A stretch of DNA of 64,000 bases from Myotis daubentonii. Lineage: Eukaryota; Chordata; Mammalia; Chiroptera; Vespertilionidae. Made by a program: the position numbers and the translations under genes. The stretch spans positions 38,529,796 through 38,593,795 of the forward strand of contig NC_081842.1 in assembly GCF_963259705.1 (NCBI RefSeq). The letters are read 5' to 3'. The notes under the pieces were generated by a model, which searched no databases, had not been told where the DNA came from, and saw only the letters and a list, made by a program, of their open reading frames with translations. Positions 11,968-22,177 of the stretch are shown piece after piece; the stretch's first letter is position 1, and every line of letters begins with the position of its first letter.

Positions 11968-12548
11968 CTAGAGGCCCAGTGCACAGGATTCGTGCACTGG
12001 TGGGGGCATGTCCTGCAGGAATTGACCTGCTGTGGAAGCGCTGCTCATCCTGGTCTGCCGAGCCGCTGTGGACCCACCCTCTAAGTGGTTGATCCCTGGT
12101 CTGGCATCCTCCATGGAGCCAGAGCACACATCTCTCCAGGGGACCCTGTTGGGCCAGACCCAGGGATAATAGCACTGAGAGGCAGTGGACTAGGCTTCAG
12201 TCCTATGGTGGCCACAAACCCACCTCCCAGCCTCCAGGGTCAGCTCTGTGAGCCAGGTGGCACTGCATGGCCTGCAGGCGTCTGGAGGGAGCGAAGAGAA
12301 GGAGCCTGGGGTGAGGAGGTAACGATCACAGCCTGGGTTCCTGCCCGTTGGCCCGAGCTTCGCAGTGGGAGCAGCCTCTCATCCTGGTCAGCCAAGCGGC
12401 GCTCCCCCTGTGGTTGCACACTGATCACCAGGGGGCAGCTCCTGAGTTGAGCATCTGCCCCCTGGTGGTCAGTGCACGTCATAGTGACTGGTCAACGGGT
12501 TGTTCTGGTCATTCTGCCATTCAGTTGCTGGGCTTTTATTATATAGGA
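11968..12548 (-). mobile_element. Helitron 1, non-autonomous HeliBat type, minus orientation
   Basis: A rolling-circle transposon remnant. Read on the minus strand it begins TCCTATATAATAAAAG (end 12548) and ends in CTAG (11968-11971), preceded by the hairpin 'gtgcacaggattcgtgcac'. It has no Rep/helicase gene, so it depended on an autonomous partner. It lies after an A at 11967, as expected for A|T targeting. The interior is GC-rich and contains an inverted pair of CTCF-like motifs at 12419-12438 and 12455-12474. Frames of 113-121 codons in the interior have no family likeness and are chance. Confidence 0.93.
12419..12474. promoter_or_regulatory. Inverted pair of CTCF-like motifs in Helitron 1
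   Basis: cactgatcaccagggggcag (12419-12438) faces the reverse complement of cactgaccaccagggggcag (12455-12474), 19 of 20 bases alike, with 16 bases between. The core CACCAGGGGGCAG agrees with the CTCF consensus core (CCASYAGRKGGC). Binding is inferred, not shown. Confidence 0.5.
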
Positions 12549-13014
12549 CTAGAGGCCCGGTGCACAAAAATTTGTGCACTCGGGGTGGGGGGAGGTCCCT
12601 CAGCCCAGCCTGTGCCCTCTTGCAGTCTGGGACCCCTTGGGGGATGTCCATCTGCTCGCTTACGCCTGCTCCCTAGGGGATTGGTCTAAGCTGGCAGTCA
12701 GACATCCCTCTGGCAGCCTAGGAGCCCACAGGGGATGTCCACTTGCCAGCGGGGAGCAGGCCTAAACTGCAGTTGGACATCCTTAGCGCTGCTGAGGAGG
12801 TGGGAGAGGCTCCTGCCACCACCACTGTGCTGGCAGCCATCAGCCTGGCTTGTGGCTGAGCAGAGCTCCCCCTGTGGGAGTGCACTGACCACCAGGGGAC
12901 AGCTCTGCATTGAGCGTCTGCCCCCTGGTGGTGAGTGTGTGTCATAGTGACCAGTCATTCCCAGTCATTCTGCTGTTAGGGTCAATTTGCATATTACCCT
13001 TTTATTATATAGGA
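12549..13014 (-). mobile_element. Helitron 2, non-autonomous HeliBat type, minus orientation
   Basis: Starts (minus strand) at 13014 with TCCTATATAATAAAAG and ends in CTAG at 12549-12552. The 3' hairpin is gtgcacaaaaatttgtgcac (about 12561-12580). The CTAG abuts the terminal A of Helitron 1 with no intervening base. The interior includes segments shared with Helitron 8 ('ctggcagtcagacatccc') and an inverted CTCF-like pair at 12883-12902 and 12918-12937. No transposase gene. Confidence 0.93.
12883..12937. promoter_or_regulatory. Inverted pair of CTCF-like motifs in Helitron 2
   Basis: cactgaccaccaggggacag (12883-12902) and, reversed, cactcaccaccagggggcag (12918-12937), separated by 15 bases. 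Same layout as in Helitron 1, so the pair belongs to the family and is not a chance local event. Confidence 0.45.
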
Positions 13015-13622
13015 TAAAGGCCTGGTGCACGGGTGGGGGCTGGCTGGTTTGCCCTGAACGGTGTCCCGGATCAGGGTGGGGGTCCCGCTTAGGTGCCTGG
13101 CCAGCCTGGGTGAGGGGCTGAGGGCTGTTTTCAGGCTGGCCACACCCCCTTCAGAGTGGGGGTCCCCATTGGGGTGCCTGGACAGCCTGGGTGAGGGGCT
13201 AATGGCTTTTTTCAGGCTGACTAAGCCCCCCAGCAGGGACCCTCACCCCATGTGGGTGTGGCCAGCCTGGGTGAGGGGCTGAGGGCCATTTTCAGGCTGA
13301 CCACACACCCCCGACGACCCAAGCTCCCAGCCTCTCCTTTTTTCTTTTGATTTTTTTTCTGGGTTTTATTTATCTTCTATAATTGAAACTTTGTAGCCTT
13401 GATTAGAGGCCAGGGCCCGTCAGGGCAGTCAGGAAGCTTGGCTTCCTCCATCACCAGAGGCAACCCAAGCCTCCTGCTCGCTCCAGCTGCATGGCCACTG
13501 CCATCTTAGTTGGGTTAATTTGCATAACCACTCCTGATTGGCTGGGGGGCATGGCTTGTGGGTGTGGCTTGAGCATAGCAGAGGGACAGTTAATTTGCAT
13601 GTTTCTCTTTTATTATATAGGA
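13015..13622 (-). mobile_element. Helitron 3, non-autonomous, with internal minisatellite, minus orientation
   Basis: The minus-strand 5' end TCCTATATAATAAAAG lies at 13622 and is followed on the plus strand by host T. The 3' end is slightly decayed: where CTAGAGGCC is expected the sequence is TAAAGGCC. The interior carries about three copies of a unit near 90-100 bp (13060-13310) built on 'gtgaggggctgagggc' and 'tttcaggctg', also found in Helitron 9. A YY1-like 'gccatctta' occurs near 13501-13509. No gene. Confidence 0.9.
13060..13310. repeat. Minisatellite inside Helitron 3
   Basis: Roughly three tandem units containing 'ggtgaggggctgagggc' then 'tttcaggctggccacacc'. Unit length is uneven. 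It is G-rich on the plus strand. Shared with 62460-62700, so it is part of a Helitron subfamily. Confidence 0.8.
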
Positions 13623-13642
13623 TGTGTGTATCTATACATATA

Positions 13643-13964
13643 TAGTAATGTGTTGCTTAAGATAGGGATACATTCTGTGAGATGTGATGCGTTGTTAGGC
13701 AATTTCATCATTGTACAAACATCATAAAGTGCACTTACACAAACTTAGGTAGTATAGCTTACTACTGTGATTCCATGTGCTATACTTGTATACAACTGGC
13801 AGTGCAATAGGTTAACACCAGCATCACCACAAACATATAAGTAATGCATTGTTATGACATTACGAATGGTATATTACTAGATGATAGGAATTTGTCAGCT
13901 CTTTGATATAACCTTATGAGACCACCATCAGTGACTGAAACATTATTATATGACACATGACTCT
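13643..13964 (+). mobile_element. Tigger-type Tc1/mariner MITE
   Basis: Begins 'agtaatgtgttgcttaagat' and ends 'tatatgacacatgact', whose reverse complement resembles the start. Inside, 'acttacacaaacttaggtag' and 'ataaccttatgagaccacca' match the non-coding body of an old Tigger-class MITE. Flanked by TA-rich DNA; the TA target duplication cannot be proven here. No coding content. Confidence 0.6.
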
Positions 13965-14111
13965 GTGTGTGTGTGCATGCGTGCACGCATGTGTGTGTAT
14001 AGTAGCTCAATTAAGGAAGGTAAATGATGCCATATACTTACCTGATACCAAGAAAATAAGGGGAAAAACCAATAGGAATGTCTAAAGTGAAGATTAAGTA
14101 AACCACATATA

Positions 14112-15309
14112 CACTGAGTGGCCAGATTGTTATGACCACCTGACATTTGTAGGCAAATTAGCTATAATTTTGTGCTGAAGTTGCTAGAGGGCCAGACCAT
14201 TATAAATAGGGAAGCAGGTTGTTTACCACAACGTAGAAGTGATTTTTTTCCTGAAGATATGGGTAAACAATGCAATTTAACAGCCTTTGAACATGGGATA
14301 TCTTTGAACATGAGTGGCCAGTTTATTATGACCACCCCATCAGTACTTCGTTGGGCCACCTTTTGCCTTCAATACTGCAGCAATTCTTCTTGGCATTGAC
14401 TCCACAAGATGTTGAAAGGTGATGCGAGGAATCTGACACCATGCCTGCTGAATAGGACTGTCCAGTTCTGTGAGATTTAATGGTTGTGGAACCAGCTGCC
14501 TGAAGGCTCTTTTAACTTCATCCCACAAATGCTCAATTGCATTGAGATCTGGTGATTGTGGGGGCCATCTACACAAGGTAAAGTCTCCCTCATGTTCTTG
14601 AAACCACTTCTGCACAATATGTGCACTGTGGCATGGTGCATTGTCTTGTTGGAAGAAGCCATCTCCTTTGGGATACGCCACCAACATGATAGGCTGAACT
14701 TGATTAGCAATGATACTTAGGTATGTTGTGCTATTCAGACGTTGTTCCACATGAATTAAAGAGCCCAAATCAAGCCAGAAAAACATGCCCCAAACCATAA
14801 CACTGCCCCCACCAGCTTGAAGGGTTGTAGTCATGCATGTGGGGTGCATGCTTTTATACTGATTCTGCCAAATTCTCATTCTGCCATCTGCATGATGCAA
14901 CTGGAAACATGATTCATCGGACCACATGACTTTTTTCCAATGCTCGATTGTCCAATCCTTGTGTTTCTGTGCGGATTGGAGATGTTTTATCTTGGTAACT
15001 GCAGACAGCAAAGGTGTTCGAACAGGCCTTTGGCTTCCATATCCCATATGATGCAGTGTATGGCTAATTTGCCTACAAACTTCAGGTGGTCATAATAATC
15101 TGGCCACTCATGTGCAAAGATATCCCACGTTCAAAGACTGTTAAATTGTATTGTTTACCCATATCTTCAGGAAAAAATCACTTCTACTGTCGTGGTAAAC
15201 AACCTGCTTCCCTATTTACAATGGTCTGGCCCTCTAGCAACTTTAGCGCAAAATTATAGCTAATTTGCCTACAAACGCCAGGTGGTCATAATAATCTGGC
15301 CACTCAGTA
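14112..15309 (-). mobile_element. Tc1-like DNA transposon, internally deleted, IR/DR-type ends
   Basis: Outer ends start with ctgagtggccaga(t) and are inverted (14114 onward; 15307 backward). Each arm is about 200-220 bp and holds a second, inner copy of the motif: gagtggccagtttattatga at about 14312 and its mirror near 15092-15112. This is the inverted-repeat/direct-repeat arrangement known from Sleeping Beauty-like Tc1 elements. The arms agree at most positions, so the copy is not ancient. The centre holds the C-terminal part of the transposase on the minus strand; the N-terminal third is missing. A TA (15308-15309) follows the right end, as expected for Tc1 targeting. Confidence 0.88.
14340..15047 (-). 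pseudogene. Tc1-like DDE transposase, N-terminally truncated (235 codons open)
   Basis: Cut-and-paste transposase catalytic domain. Metal-binding acidic residues are visible: D44 in MWSDES, D135 in QQDNAPCH and E172 in PDLNAIEHLWDEVKR. There are 36 residues between D135 and E172, the DD36E spacing rather than the DD34E of Tc1 and Sleeping Beauty. A glycine-rich GGGSVMVWG box lies at about 79-87. Typical Tc1 transposases have about 340 residues with a paired-like helix-turn-helix region first. Here that DNA-binding part is absent, because the right arm starts about 40 bases upstream of the ATG. The surviving frame has no stop. It could not bind its own ends and should be inactive alone. The first Met may not be an authentic start. 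Confidence 0.9.
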
Positions 15310-15689
15310 TGTAATACATCTAAATGGCTTATAAAAGATATTCAGTAAATGATCACTATATTATTATTATCATTATTATTGACCACATGCTACATAAAGG
15401 ACCTGAGATAACATAGCCTAGAAAACTTACTTAGATTAAAAGCAACTAAGAAATGGAGGAGACATTTTGCTATAGCCAGGCCTACTCACAATGGCAACGA
15501 ATTAGAGTTAGCATTCTGATGATAAGAAAGAAAATTTAGAGAAAATTATAAAGGAGACATAATTCAAAAGAAAAGCAATGTGAGGCCATTTGCATCAGGA
15601 CAAACAGTTTAGAGTATTTAAAGCAAAGGTAAACATAATTTAATATTTGCAAAGCACACACTTTATGTTCTTAATGATGACACTATGCT
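15310..15689. other. Unassigned AT-rich DNA
   Basis: No recognised gene or repeat; a short ATT/TTA repeat at 15360-15380. Confidence 0.45.
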
Positions 15690-15933
15690 AAGTATAGTAG
15701 CCAGGGAGTCAGACAGATCTAAGTTCAAACACCAGCTCTACGTCCTTATGGTTTGGTGATCTTGGCTAAGTTACTTGACTATTCTCATCCTTAATTTACT
15801 CCTTTCTTAAATGAGGATTGTATCTCTTCCATCACAAAAAATAAGTATAAATTAAATGTTGAATGTAAATGGCAAATACAGGGACCACCACATGGAATCC
15901 ACATATTAAACAATAGCTGTATTATTATTACTA
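15690..15933 (+). repeat. MIR SINE, plus orientation, cut by Helitron 4
   Basis: 'gtagccagggagtcagacag', 'tcttggctaagttacttgac' and 'aaatgaggattgtatctctt' follow the MIR order. The MIR tail 'tgtattattattacta' runs straight into the Helitron terminus. Confidence 0.8.
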
Positions 15934-16330
15934 CTAGAGGCCTGGTGCATGAAATTCATACAAGAGGGGGGTATCCCTCAGCCAGGCCTGCACCCTCTCA
16001 CAATCTGGGACTGCTGGCTCCTAACCATTTGCCTGCCTGCCAGCCTGATTGACACCTAACTGCTCCCCTGCCAGCCTGATTGACACCTAACTGCTCCCCT
16101 GCCGGCCTGATCGCCCCCAACTGCCCTCCCCTGTTGGCCTGGTCTCACCCCCAACTTCCCTCCCCTGCTAGCCTAATCACTCCCAACTTCCCTCCCCTGC
16201 TGGCCTGTTCACCCCCAACTGCCCTCCCCTGCTGTCCATCTAGTGGCAGCCATCTTGTGGTGTCCATCTTGTGATGATGTGAGGGTGTTGCGCAAGGGTG
16301 TGAGAACCACCTAGGTTTTTATTAGTATAT
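15934..16330 (-). mobile_element. Helitron 4, non-autonomous, minus orientation
   Basis: The 3' CTAG is at 15934-15937 next to 'aggcctggtgcatgaaattc'. The 5' end reads (minus strand) near TATACTAATAAAAACC at about 16330 and is decayed. The interior consists of about seven C-rich units of 27-40 bp ('ctgctcccctgcc', 'ggcctgatcgcccc') at 16020-16230. Two YY1-like motifs (ggcagccatctt 16245-16256; gtccatctt 16262-16270) sit near the 5' end. Confidence 0.88.
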
Positions 16331-16359
16331 ATGCTTTGTATAAGAAAACATAGAAATAT

Positions 16360-16594
16360 ATAATGCATTTTTAAAAATATACTTTTATTAGAGAGAAAGA
16401 GAGAGGGAGAGAGAGATGAAACATCACTGATGAGAGAATCATTGATCAGCTGCCTCCTGCACACCCGACACTGGAGATTGAGCCCATAACCCAGGCATTT
16501 GTCCTGACTGGGAATCAAACCATTGTGACCTCTGGGTTCATAGGTTGACACTCAACCACTGAGTCATTCCAGCTGGGCATAATGCATTTTTAAA
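16360..16594 (-). mobile_element. Ves SINE, minus orientation, 16-bp target duplications
   Basis: The body 16376-16578 is the reverse complement of a Ves SINE, with a GA-rich stretch (16396-16417), 'atcagctgcctcctgcacac' and an 'ctcaaccactgagtcattcc' head. Perfect duplications ataatgcatttttaaa at 16360-16375 and 16579-16594 define it exactly. Confidence 0.95.
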
Positions 16595-17802
16595 GACTCC
16601 TTTCAAAAATCTTATTGTTATAAAACAATTTTGTCATTTAAGGAGGTAATTTTCATTTATCTAGAAAATTAACATAAAAAGCCTAATTCCCTACATGATC
16701 CTGCCATAAATATGAAGACTTGGTTTATACTGTAATATATAATCAGAAAGATGTATGAGAGGATAGTAACCAAAAGGCAAAAGAAAGACTAGTATATTCT
16801 GTCCCCTTTATCTGGGTCAAAGCAAGTTCAATAATGCCTCACACTTAAAAAGCTGTTGAATAATTGTTGAAACTACACTTCTGTGTTACTACACTAATTT
16901 GGAATATATTTCTGCTGTTTCCTTCATGACACTTCTTTATTTATTTGAAATCACAGATAAAATATGAATCCCTCTAAATATACACTTCTATACACCAGTG
17001 AAATCTCAAGCACCCCCAATGTAGGAGGAAGAAATTCCTTTTTGAAAGAGTACAAACCCTTCTGATGAATCCATGCTACTATCATGAGGCTACTCAATCA
17101 GTTTAATAGTCATAGTATTTTATAGCTCTTAAGAGGAATCGTTAAAAAGGCAGGGGGAGAGAAGTACAGAATAACCAGTGCCTCTTCATTGCTTGAAAGA
17201 CACTCAAAGAATAGCTATTGAAGTAATAAATACATTTATCCTAACTGGAATGTACAATAATATTTTAAGATCATAGATAGGTAGTAGATAAATTTGAATT
17301 GATTCTCTGTATTATTCGGAGCTCTTAATGTAAATGACAGAAACACAATCCAAACACATCCAAGTGAACATGAAATGCATTGGTTTACTAGGCAAAAATG
17401 TCAGGTGTTGCCTAGCTTTGGCACAGCTATATCCAGATGCTAAAAAATATCATTTCTTCACTTTATGGCTTTTTTTCTTTTGGGGTTGATTCTCTCCATG
17501 TGTTAAGATTAGATAGCCACCAGCAATTTCAGATCTACATAGATATCGCCCTCAGAAAGACATAGAGGATCTCTCTTTAAACATCCAACTAATTACCTCA
17601 ACAAGGACTCCAAGTGACCTTACTTGGATTTGCTTGGCCCTGGACTGATCATGGTGACCAATCATCATAGTTAGAAGGATAGGACATTCTGATTGCCACC
17701 TTGGTTCATGTGACCACATCTGTGGAGGGGGAGGGGAGGAGAAACAGTGCCCTTTGATTGGCCCTCTGTTGTTTTTGTTGCTGCTGTTGCTATTGTTGTT
17801 GT
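16595..17802. other. Unassigned DNA, possible old repeat at 17290-17760
   Basis: No gene. The segment from about 17290 contains 'cctggactgatcatggtgac' and 'gattgccaccttggttcatg', which reads like an old, unnamed mammalian interspersed repeat. A (TTG/CTG)-rich tract at 17766-17802 adjoins the next SINE and is probably its expanded CAA/CAG tail. Confidence 0.4.
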
Positions 17803-18043
17803 TAATCTTCACCTGAGGTTATTTTTTCCATTGATTTTTACAGAGTGGAAGAAAGAGGAAGAGACAGAGAAAGAGAAACATCTATGTAAGAGAGTCACAT
17901 CAATTGGTTGCCTCCTGCATGTGCCCCAACCAAAGCTAGGGATTAAGCCTGTAACGAAGGTACATGCCCTGGACCAGAATCGAACCCAGGACACTTTAGT
18001 CCTAGGACCAATGCTCTATCCACTGAGCAAAACCAGCTTGGGC
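17803..18043 (-). mobile_element. Ves SINE, minus orientation
   Basis: Reverse complement of Ves: 'attgatttttacagagtgga', 'aattggttgcctcctgcatg', 'atcgaacccaggacac' (B box) and 'tctatccactgagcaaaacc' (A box side). The left tail continues into the TTG-rich tract. Target duplications are unclear (perhaps tgattg). Confidence 0.93.
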
Positions 18044-21000
18044 TGATTGATAGTCTTATCAGAATCATATGGCAAGGGAAGGCAGCAATTTCTGAAAGGA
18101 AAGGAGGTAGGAGAGGGAAAATAATAGATGTCAACTACAGTCCCCAACTATAATTATTTTTATATTCTCTGTTAGTTCCTCCTTGAGCCTCCAAAATATT
18201 ATATTCAGTTGTTTAAATACTCCAGTCCTCCTTGGGATTTAAGCTTTCTCACTGTCGGGGACGTTTTCCTCTCAATGTGAGACACTGAACATTAATTTAA
18301 GGGAAAAACTTATACAAAAAACCTTTGTAAGTGTAAGCAATTATATAAATATAATTATTTAAGGGGATAAATTTATCTTTGACCTTCTGAGAGAGTTAAG
18401 AACATCAGAACTTCCATCTCAAAATTCGGTGATTCAGGACTGCTTCTGGCAATGGCCTCTGCATCTGTTTCCTTCAACTCATATGTTTTTATTGAATGCT
18501 TTTTCCTGATTCACATTGTAAAGGTGCTGCAGATCAAATTTAAAAATCATGTTATTATCTGTCAGCATAACTCCTATTGTACCCTTGTAATAATGTTTCC
18601 CTATTCCTGGCATTGAGCAAGGTGGCTGGAACATAGCCACATCTGCTTTCCTTTTTGCTAGTTATCACATCTAATCTGGTCTGCATTGGCTCTTTCTTCT
18701 ATACAAGATGTTTCTCTTAATACTTAGAATGGATTAGTTTGTAGTCAATACATACAATATATTTTTAGCCCCTACAAGTCATCAACATCTTGAAAGCTTA
18801 GTCTCTCACCTATTTTTCCAAAATTTTATGTCTAAGCTTCTTTCTGAAGGTTTTCTTGTTTTTATGTCATTATAACTATGTTAAGAGGCGAATTATACCC
18901 CTCTAAAAGAGGACTATGTTTTATATATCACTTTTTAATCACTCACCATGCCCTGACATTCCCCCCCAAATGTTTCTACAAGTGAATTGTTATTGTCTGA
19001 GAAAGAAAAAATATGTGGAGAAAATGTGAAAATATTTTAGTAAAGATACCACAAAGTCAAGCCTCATTAAAATAAACACTAGAGCAATCGAAGTTCACTA
19101 AGATTAAAATATTTCCAAGCTATCTGGACAATGACTAATAGAAACCCTTTTGATCTTGCTAAAATAAGTTTCTTTGTTGGTAACTCTGCATAACAAAGGC
19201 TTTTTTCCTTATCTCTTGCCCACTTAATTGTCAATAGCTATTATGGAGTGAAAAAGTCTGAACACTTGATTCAAGGGTAAAGAGCAAGTGGAAAGAGGAG
19301 AGAAAAACACCAGCTACAAATGAGAACACGCCCTCACAAAGAAACGGCTGTTGGAAGAAATATAAAATGCAGCAGTTCTTTTGTGTTGTTGTTGGGGGCG
19401 GGGAGGGAGGAGCAGTGCTTTTATTTTATAAAAAGAGGAAGAAATAAATAATAGATTTTATGAACTCTGCCAATAAAAAAGGGGCTTTGACCAACAAGGT
19501 ATGCTGACTTACATTACAATTCACACAAAAGTTTTATCTATATTACCTCAGAGTGCAGTCATTCAACAAATTTATTAAGTAGATATCATATTTTATCACT
19601 TTGCAAATTGAAAACTGAAATTCAGATTTCAAGTGTTTTTCCCAAGAGAGAAAATTAGCCATCTTCTAATTTAAATATTTGGTACTGTTTCTACCTGTTG
19701 CCCCCCATAAATTAACCACATACTTTCAAAAACACTGAGGCTCTATATGCCCTTTGAATACAATCTCTAATGCATTGCAATTTTATTTTTCTACTTTTCA
19801 ATTGACCTACATGCTAGGTTATAGTTTTACTCCTCAATCATTTTCTTCTATAGCTCCCCTTTTAACTATCATTATCTAAAATGTAGATGGCATCTAATCA
19901 TTTAGATCAAGTAAATTGGAATAAGATATAAATTATGGTTAGGAAACAAAACAACCCCAATTCTTTTCTTGTAATAGGTGCTTAATATTATTACATAAAA
20001 AGAATTGAAAAAGTGTGTCATGCAGTGAAATGTTTCAGCATTGCTGACAATAAGACCATTTGGATCTACCATAAGCTTTGTTGTCAATTTGCACCATGGA
20101 TGAGAAATAAGGGCAGAAGGAAAAGTCTGTGTCAATGTGCCTCAATAAGTTTTCTTACTAATTATGAACACAAGGAAGACCTACTTGAAACATCCAATAT
20201 GTCTCACCATTCAGGTTTATCTAAGTAATGAAACTTATGTTTCATTACTTCAATTGTTCTTTTGATATAGGCTACTCTGAACCTCTCAAATTAGTAACTT
20301 GGCCTAAAATAATATAGTCATCTACTGGCCAGGAACCTGAGCAATCTTAGTACAGTAATAGTTGACGTTTTGAATCTTCATATTCTAAGTTAAAGTAGAA
20401 AAAAAATTGTAAGGCTCCTTTTTTTTCTGTGAACATTTTTTTCTCATCATGGTGAGCTCTGTGGACATTCATTTCAGTGCCCTCCAACAGGACAAGCCAG
20501 TCCATGCAACTCTGAACAAAGGTCACTGATGGGAGCTGAGCAGGCTCTTCAATTGGGCTCCAGTCAGTTCTATATCATCCTGCCATGGTAATAATTTTGC
20601 AGAAAAGAGAACATAAAAAGTGGTTAAGCTTCCAAGCTTGCCAGAGTTGCAGATGCTTTGAAGTTCCATTAGAAATGCTTTGAAGTTCTAATGTTGCTAA
20701 TGCATTTTCCCTAGCAACCTCTGGTAATGTTAAGTAAATATTTGCTAATCGAGTAGTGAAAGAATATTTGTAAATGAGGTGAATTATGTGGATATGTGAA
20801 CCAACATTCTCCCTATGGATATAATTTCATAGCCTAATTGATCCAGTTAAATTAACAAGGTACATGATTGCACCTGAAATTCTCTCTCCTCTGCACAAAA
20901 CTATTTTCCTCAAAAAATTTTAAATTAAAAATAAACCATGTGTACTGACTCAAACACCCTTCCTTAGTATTTATTCCATGCAGCTAGTCCTAGAAAATGT

Positions 21001-21285
21001 CCTATTTGCTTAGAGAAATAATCATTGTGCAACATTCATAATATAAACGTTTCGAGCCAGACACCATCACTCATAAAAATAAATTCTTATGTTTGTACAT
21101 CAATTTAGAGTAGAGAACAGATCAGAGAGTTAAACGCCTAGAAATAGTATGATATTTTCTGGAGTAGATATTTGTACTTAAGCATTTTGAAGAAAGATTC
21201 TCTAAAACTTTTTATATCTTGCTATTGGTATTCCCCAAGAATACCTTGTTTTGAAAGCCAGCATAAATTAAGCATTTTTGTACTT
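18044..21285. other. Unassigned AT-rich DNA (3.2 kb)
   Basis: No gene or clear transposon recognised. Small features: a G-rich run at 19394-19409, a perfect 12-bp stem with 4-nt loop at 20223-20250, and a 6-bp inverted 'aagcttccaagctt' at 20627-20640. The 70-odd-codon frames here overlap each other on both strands and look random. Confidence 0.5.
20223..20250. repeat. Short perfect hairpin
   Basis: aagtaatgaaac, loop ttat, then gtttcattactt: a 12-bp perfect stem. Short enough to be chance in AT-rich DNA. Confidence 0.8.
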
Positions 21286-21289
21286 AAGG

Positions 21290-21475
21290 ACATTATCTTA
21301 ATGGATTCTGTGACCTTATAAAATAGTTAAAGCAGGAATCGGCTACCCCATTTTAAGGATGAACAAACTGAGGCTAAGAGAAATCAATTAGCTTTTCAAA
21401 GTCACATGACTAAGGTGTTCTAGAACTGGGTCTCAAGCCCAGTCCCACTATCTCAAGCCTTTCTATACCACTAAT
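21290..21475 (-). repeat. MIR SINE, minus orientation
   Basis: 'ccccattttaaggatgaaca', 'actgaggctaagagaaatca' and 'tagaactgggtctcaagccc' track reverse-strand MIR. Confidence 0.75.
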
Positions 21476-21935
21476 CCTCATGCACCTATTGACACACATA
21501 TCAGATATGCCTCCTGCATGAGGGGAGATATAATCCACTTGCCTCTATTTTTACATGTATTCATGAATTCTGCAATGCATATTTACTTTATTTTCCCTTC
21601 CTGAAGTGAAGAAAAGGATAGGCAGGTAGATAGTAAGGCATAATGTGCTTTCTGGAATGATATTTAATTATGTGCTTAAACTTGTTTAGCCAACAGTGCT
21701 TAATTTCTGAACTTTAAAATTGCTGTGTGTGAAGAACAATAATTAAAAATGTAAGTAAGATATTATTTCACTTGCAATCTATGTTCTAAAATGCTCTGAC
21801 AACACATACCAACTTGAGAAACTATATCCTTATCCCAGTCTTGCCCTTACCAAATCATCTTTCACATTGTGAAACTCTGGCCTTGTAAATTTATTAAAAA
21901 AACACACCTTAATTTCTCTTATTTGACCCCAAACT

Positions 21936-22177
21936 AAGAATAAACTGCTTAGGCCTAGCCAGCATGGCTCTTGAGCACGAATCCATGAACCAGAAGGTCA
22001 CAGTTTGATTCCAGATCAGGGCACATGCCCAGGTTGCAGGCTCAATCATCAGTAGGGGGTGTGCAGAGACAGCAATCAATGATTCTCTCTCATCATTGAT
22101 GTTTCTATCTCTCTCCCTCTCCATTTCTCTCTGAAATCAATAAAAATATATATTTTTTTAAAAGAATAAACTGCTTA
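21936..22177 (+). mobile_element. Ves SINE, plus orientation, 16-bp target duplications
   Basis: Body 21952-22161: head 'ggcctagccagcatggctct' with the A-box region degenerate, B box 'cacagtttgattccagatca', then 'caatgattctctctcatcat' and an 'aatcaataaaaatatatatt' tail. Perfect duplications aagaataaactgctta lie at 21936-21951 and 22162-22177. Inserted in L2. Confidence 0.95.

Noticed and set aside
12085..12958. Overlapping frames of 75-121 codons on both strands
   Set aside because: They lie inside non-autonomous Helitrons, overlap one another on opposite strands, and reflect GC-rich DNA with few stops. No captured gene domain was recognised.
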